DNA of 64,000 bases from Sediminibacterium soli (GTDB lineage: Bacteria; Bacteroidota; Bacteroidia; Chitinophagales; Chitinophagaceae): the NCBI RefSeq assembly GCF_009939225.1, contig NZ_JAACJR010000008.1:431107-495106 (forward strand), in the 5' to 3' direction. Shown here piece by piece: positions 60,320 through 64,000 of this stretch. A program made the translations under genes and the position numbers. The first letter of the stretch is position 1, and the number at the start of each line of letters is the position of its first letter. A model generated the notes under the pieces. It was not told where the DNA came from. It did no database searches and was given only the letters and a program-made list of their open reading frames with translations.

Positions 60320-62761
60320 TTATTCCGTTTTCGTGGATGTATCAAGCAGTTTCACCACCCGGGTCATTTTACCGTCGCCGTTCACGCCTTCGAGCACCAC
60401 CAGTAATTTTTTACTGATATCGTTGTTGTAAAACTCTATCCTTGCCCTCGGTGTTTTTTTATTGGTGATGATATAGGGGTTCCAGTACAAAGTGGTACGC
60501 ACATCCGTTTGCGTGTTGTCGTTGCTCTTGTCGTAAACGGGATTATAGAATTCCTTGAACCTTGAGTACCCACCCAGCAAGGTATTCTCCAGTCCTTTGC
60601 TGTCGGCCGACCCTTTCCTGGCGTCAGCGCCTTTTTTTGTGTAGATGGCTATTGCACCGCCGCTGCCTCCACCGATGGATCCGAAGAAAGGCGGGCGGAA
60701 CACTTTAATGTACGCCACATCGGTAACGGCAACAGACTGTACCATATCAACCGTGCTTTGCTGTTCGTTGATGTACAGGTCGGGGGATGCGCCTCTCCAG
60801 CTCAACGATGTCTGCATACCTGAACCCGATATCTGCAATCCTGCCACCCTACCCTGCAAAAAAGTAAAGATACTCAGGGCGCTTTTCGCAAAAGGGTCGT
60901 CAAGCATATCAAAAGAGTAGCCGTCTCCGCCGCTGAACAAACCGGATGCATAGGTTTTATCGAGGTTCTGCAGACTCTGGTCGCGTTTTGCTTTGGTTCT
61001 TACGATCACTTCCTCGAGTGTGGCGGCGGCCATCGCCTTTTTCAGGGCTTCCTGCTGGGTAAGAAACAGGTTCATCCGCAAACGGGCCAGGCTATCGGAC
61101 CAGGCCGTCACCGGGTCTTTGGTGCCCAGGCTGATTTTTTTTGGCGACTGCCGCAGCAGGCCGTTATCGAACTGCACCTGTGTTCCCTCGGTGAATTTGT
61201 TGGCGCCGTTAAAACTGTAGTAGAGGCGCACCGTATCATAAAAGAAAACATGGGGATCTTCAAAGCTTCCATCCCTGGTGATAGGCAGGAACATAAAACG
61301 TTTGCTGCTGTCTTTCCCCACCATGATCACGTTCAGCATAGGCGATGGCGCGTTGGCAAACGCTTTCATATCCAATACCTTTCCTCCCATCTTCATCAGC
61401 GAATTTTCAACAGGGTATTTCCAGTCCGGCCTGGTGCCTGCCTTGATCTTATCCCAGTCAAACCTGCGCCAGCCGTTGGTGAGCATCAGCAGGTCGAGGT
61501 GTGCGGCAACCGTATCCGCATCGCTTTTCAGGTAATAGGCGGGGTTGTATATTTTTCCTTTTAATTCACCGCTGAGAAGGATATCGGAAAAGATATTGTT
61601 CTTTTCATCAACGGGAACATCGGCATCGGTAACAGCTATAGACATATTGGTGAACGCAGTGTCCGAAACACTGATATCAAGTACGTTCTTACCGCGTTTG
61701 TCGAGCGAAACCAGCTGGGCCAGCACTTTTGCGTTGAATTCGTGCTGGTGATTGTTTACGAAAAGTATCCTCTCTGCAACCGGCATCCAGTCGGCCGTAA
61801 ACAGCGAAAACTGCAGTATCCCCGTAGGCAGTTCCTCGATGGGTATATTGGCCACCTGCACTGTTTTCTCAACGCCTTTTAACTGGGCCCTGAAAAAAAG
61901 CTGCTGGTTCATATGCACCAGGATATTGAACACTTTAAAGTTGTCGGGAACGTTTTCGCTGCGCTCCACTTTTACGATCGCTTTTTCGTTGGTGGTGGCA
62001 ACGGCCATGCACACCCCCTGCTGTTTGATACCTTCCACCGCGGTGGTGCCTGTTTTACCATTTTCGTCCGTCCAGTTCACTTTATAGCTTTCTCCCGCCT
62101 GCGGCTGCAGTTGAAAGTAGCCCATGCCATCATGCTGCACTTTAAGCGTGTCGATCGTTTTGTTTTTACTGTCTGCGAGCACTGCTTTTACGAAAACGGG
62201 ATTACCGAACTGGTTACTGGCTTTAAACGCCACTTTGCTGTTGATCCCATCCACCAGGAAGCCTCCTTCGGGAAACAGTTCCAGCCTGGTTTTCGGAAGC
62301 ACCGGTGTTTTCCTGACAACTGCCGCAGAGAGCGTTGTGTTGTTGATACCCAGGTCACGCTCATACGAAAATGCGGGATCATCGTTGAGCATCCAGCGGG
62401 TAAACGCTTTCACGTGAATATAATCGCCTTTGTAGTCGGCCGGAAGTTCAAATGCGCCTTTGGCGGTTGCCTGGTACAGGGGTGCAACGGTCTGCTTCAG
62501 CATCCTGCCGCTGGTATCGTACCATTCGAGGTATACGTTCCTGCTGATATCGCTTAGCTCGGAGCCGGTGAGAATATAGACCTTGTACCAGATCGTCTCC
62601 TCCTTGTTGTAAACCGATTTATCGAAGTGGATATGCATTTTCTCCACCGGGTACTGTTCCTGGTAGACAGCCATCATCGAATCAACCTGTTGCGCCTTTA
62701 CCAACTGGACGGCAACAATACATAACAGCAAAACCGATAAGCGTACGAATATCCTTTTCAT
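60320..62761 (-). CDS. Large exported protein with MG2-like and TonB-plug domains, no barrel
   Basis: A protein of 813 residues with a signal peptide (MKRIFVRLSVLLLCIVAVQL). The N-terminal part resembles macroglobulin MG2-type repeats: KMHIHFDKSVYNKEETIWYK, ELFPEGGFLVDGINSKVAFK and NDKG-like segments of about 100 residues. Near residues 600-720 it has the plug pattern (EEVIVRTKAKR, QGRVAGLQISGSGMQTSLSW, DVAYIKVFRPPFFGSIGGGS with GGAIAIYTKKG). The remaining 80 residues are too short for a barrel. Members of this family occur widely in Bacteroidota with unknown role; it may tie surface glycan processing to TonB. I preferred the ATG at 62761 over one 21 bases earlier. Confidence 0.8.
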   Translation of the reverse strand: MKRIFVRLSVLLLCIVAVQLVKAQQVDSMMAVYQEQYPVEKMHIHFDKSVYNKEETIWYKVYILTGSELSDISRNVYLEWYDTSGRMLKQTVAPLYQATAKGAFELPADYKGDYIHVKAFTRWMLNDDPAFSYERDLGINNTTLSAAVVRKTPVLPKTRLELFPEGGFLVDGINSKVAFKASNQFGNPVFVKAVLADSKNKTIDTLKVQHDGMGYFQLQPQAGESYKVNWTDENGKTGTTAVEGIKQQGVCMAVATTNEKAIVKVERSENVPDNFKVFNILVHMNQQLFFRAQLKGVEKTVQVANIPIEELPTGILQFSLFTADWMPVAERILFVNNHQHEFNAKVLAQLVSLDKRGKNVLDISVSDTAFTNMSIAVTDADVPVDEKNNIFSDILLSGELKGKIYNPAYYLKSDADTVAAHLDLLMLTNGWRRFDWDKIKAGTRPDWKYPVENSLMKMGGKVLDMKAFANAPSPMLNVIMVGKDSSKRFMFLPITRDGSFEDPHVFFYDTVRLYYSFNGANKFTEGTQVQFDNGLLRQSPKKISLGTKDPVTAWSDSLARLRMNLFLTQQEALKKAMAAATLEEVIVRTKAKRDQSLQNLDKTYASGLFSGGDGYSFDMLDDPFAKSALSIFTFLQGRVAGLQISGSGMQTSLSWRGASPDLYINEQQSTVDMVQSVAVTDVAYIKVFRPPFFGSIGGGSGGAIAIYTKKGADARKGSADSKGLENTLLGGYSRFKEFYNPVYDKSNDNTQTDVRTTLYWNPYIITNKKTPRARIEFYNNDISKKLLVVLEGVNGDGKMTRVVKLLDTSTKTE

Positions 62762-62818
62762 TCCAAGCAGATTGGAATGCAATATAAAAATCCGGCGGCT
62801 TCAATGGAGCAAAACCGG

Positions 62819-63937
62819 CTATTTTAACTTATACACCTCGCTGCCGGCCAGCAGGAAACAGCCAAGCCCGTAGTCTTCAAAATCGGGCGAACTGTCGTAA
62901 CCCACGGGCTGCCCGTCTTTGGGCTCCTTGCCGGTGCCCTGCACATAGCCCAGTTTACCGTTCGGGTGAACGCAGTCTTTTGCCATCGCATTCCAGGCTT
63001 TCACGATAGCGGGCATATAGGTTTTCCTGTCCAGCAGCCCCTTGTTGATACCCCAGGCAAAACCATAGGTAAAAAGACCGGTGCCCGATAATTCCTTACC
63101 GCCAAAATGGCCGGGGTCTTTCAGGCTTACATTCCAGAAACCGTCTTCACGCTGCAGCGGCAGCAATGCGGCGCACATTTCGCGGAAATTATCGAGGTAT
63201 TCTTTGTAATGCGGATCTGTTTTCGGCAGCCATTCGAGCGTACGCAGCAGGGCCGCCACCACCCAGCCATTGCCCCGGGCCCAGTAACAACCTTCGCCAT
63301 TGGGTTCTTTGTAGGGCGGTACAAAATCCTTGTCACGCCACCAGAGATGTGTTTTCGTATCGTACAATCCATTGCCGCCGTGGTTGTATTTGGCAAACGC
63401 ATAGAGATCGTACATTTTCGCGGAGTAGGACGTATCGTTGTAGATATGGCCCAGCCTGGCGAAAACAGGCATGGCCATCTGCAATGCATCAATCCAGTTC
63501 CAATCGTCTTTCTTTTCGCTTTGCACCATGTTGTCGATACATTGTTTGATATCGCGGATGCGTTCCTCTTTTTTGTCGAGTAAGTACAGATCAATATAGG
63601 TCTGGCCGCAGCATTGCATATCTGCATTCCTTACTTTGGTGGTACCCCAGAGGCCCCATTGGTGTTTATCACCCCACTGCACCGCGTAATCGTAATATTC
63701 CTGCTGTTTGTCTATCGCATGCATGGCCATCAGTCCTTCGTAGTACACGGCCCTTGTCCAGAGATTGCTGGGTCTTTCTTTATTGGTAACCACCGGTTTT
63801 CCCGCATCGGGCCATTTGCTCATGAAATAGGCATTGGCCAAACGCATCGGCGCCAGGATATTTTTTTTGGAGGGTAGTTTCTGCGCAGATACAGCTGCAG
63901 AAATCAGTACGAAAACAAGCAGGCAATTTCTTTTCAT
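62819..63937 (-). CDS. Unsaturated rhamnogalacturonyl-type hydrolase, GH105
   Basis: An exported enzyme of 372 residues (signal MKRNCLLVFVLISAAVSAQ) of the YteR/GH105 family. It hydrolyses 4,5-unsaturated galacturonic or glucuronic acid linked to rhamnose. Conserved segments are LWTRAVYYEGLMAMHAIDKQ, DMQCCGQTYIDLYLLDKKEE, DWNWIDALQMAMPVFARLG with the probable catalytic Asp, and GEGCYWARGNGWVVAALLRT. The start at 63937 leaves 63 bases to the window edge. It complements the GH88 and the rhamnosidases of the same locus. Confidence 0.92.
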   Translation of the reverse strand: MKRNCLLVFVLISAAVSAQKLPSKKNILAPMRLANAYFMSKWPDAGKPVVTNKERPSNLWTRAVYYEGLMAMHAIDKQQEYYDYAVQWGDKHQWGLWGTTKVRNADMQCCGQTYIDLYLLDKKEERIRDIKQCIDNMVQSEKKDDWNWIDALQMAMPVFARLGHIYNDTSYSAKMYDLYAFAKYNHGGNGLYDTKTHLWWRDKDFVPPYKEPNGEGCYWARGNGWVVAALLRTLEWLPKTDPHYKEYLDNFREMCAALLPLQREDGFWNVSLKDPGHFGGKELSGTGLFTYGFAWGINKGLLDRKTYMPAIVKAWNAMAKDCVHPNGKLGYVQGTGKEPKDGQPVGYDSSPDFEDYGLGCFLLAGSEVYKLK

Positions 63938-64000
63938 GGTAAGCATGTTAGAATGCTATGTTACGATGGATGGCTTGATTGATTGTCCTGTGGCATCCTG

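Noticed and set aside
1-64000. CRISPR arrays, tRNA or rRNA genes, insertion sequences or phage genes
   Set aside because: No regular repeat-spacer pattern, cloverleaf, transposase or integrase motif was seen in the sequence.

Overview
The window looks like a chromosomal segment of a Bacteroidota bacterium, most likely of the Chitinophagaceae type. The evidence is a SusC/SusD pair, many exported lipoproteins and Tat-like exported sugar oxidoreductases, promoters of the TTTG-N19-TAnnTTTG kind, and a siroheme synthase fused to a TauE/SafE permease next to sulfate-assimilation genes. I see no tRNA, rRNA, CRISPR array, phage or insertion sequence. Functions come from reading motifs; nothing was searched against a database.

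Layout. (1) 1-6.7 kb: a possible small RNA with an intrinsic terminator, an OmpR-type response regulator and histidine kinase, a tandem universal stress protein, a ClC chloride transporter, a pirin, an acetyltransferase and small membrane or lipoproteins. Three TTCTAAT direct-repeat boxes lie in front of the RNA/regulator, the stress protein and the ClC gene. (2) 6.8-14.5 kb: an exported Gfo/Idh/MocA oxidoreductase, a GH16 glucanase broken by a one-base frameshift, small exported proteins, a propeller-like protein, an Ig-like lipoprotein and a gamma-glutamyltransferase relative. (3) 14.5-26.8 kb, all on the minus strand: sulfate assimilation. The order of transcription is APS reductase, CysD, CysN, uroporphyrinogen methyltransferase, CysJ, CysI, a TonB-dependent receptor, then the siroheme synthase/TauE fusion. 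A 15-codon leader ORF ending Cys-Cys-Cys-stop sits before cysH, and related palindromes precede three of the transcription units.

(4) 27-37.4 kb: an NAD(P)H-hydrate dehydratase, then a minus-strand glycan block (two GH78-type rhamnosidases, a heparinase II/III-type lyase, a GH5-like glycosidase and a sugar isomerase-like TIM barrel). (5) 37.5-49.5 kb: ApbE, a formylglycine-generating-enzyme-like protein, three Gfo/Idh/MocA-type oxidoreductases, a DUF1080 hydrolase, a ThuA-domain protein, an orphan TonB-plug protein, glucuronate isomerase and a fructuronate-reductase-type SDR. (6) 50-64 kb: SusC, SusD, GH88 unsaturated uronyl hydrolase, a LacI regulator, KdgF, a cell-wall amidase, a GHL10 glycosidase, an MG2/TonB-plug protein and a GH105 hydrolase.

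Regions 4-6 together read as a locus for a rhamnose- and uronate-containing polysaccharide. A lyase and rhamnosidases cut the chain, GH88 and GH105 release unsaturated uronates, and KdgF, UxaC and the SDR channel uronates inward. A LacI protein probably controls it: TTTACGAAAAC/GTTTTCGTAAA sites lie over the susC promoter, before the SDR-uxaC genes and in three phased copies before the lacI gene. Interleaved is a set of genes (Gfo/Idh, DUF1080, ThuA, TIM barrel) of the kind used for cleavage of sugars through 3-keto intermediates.
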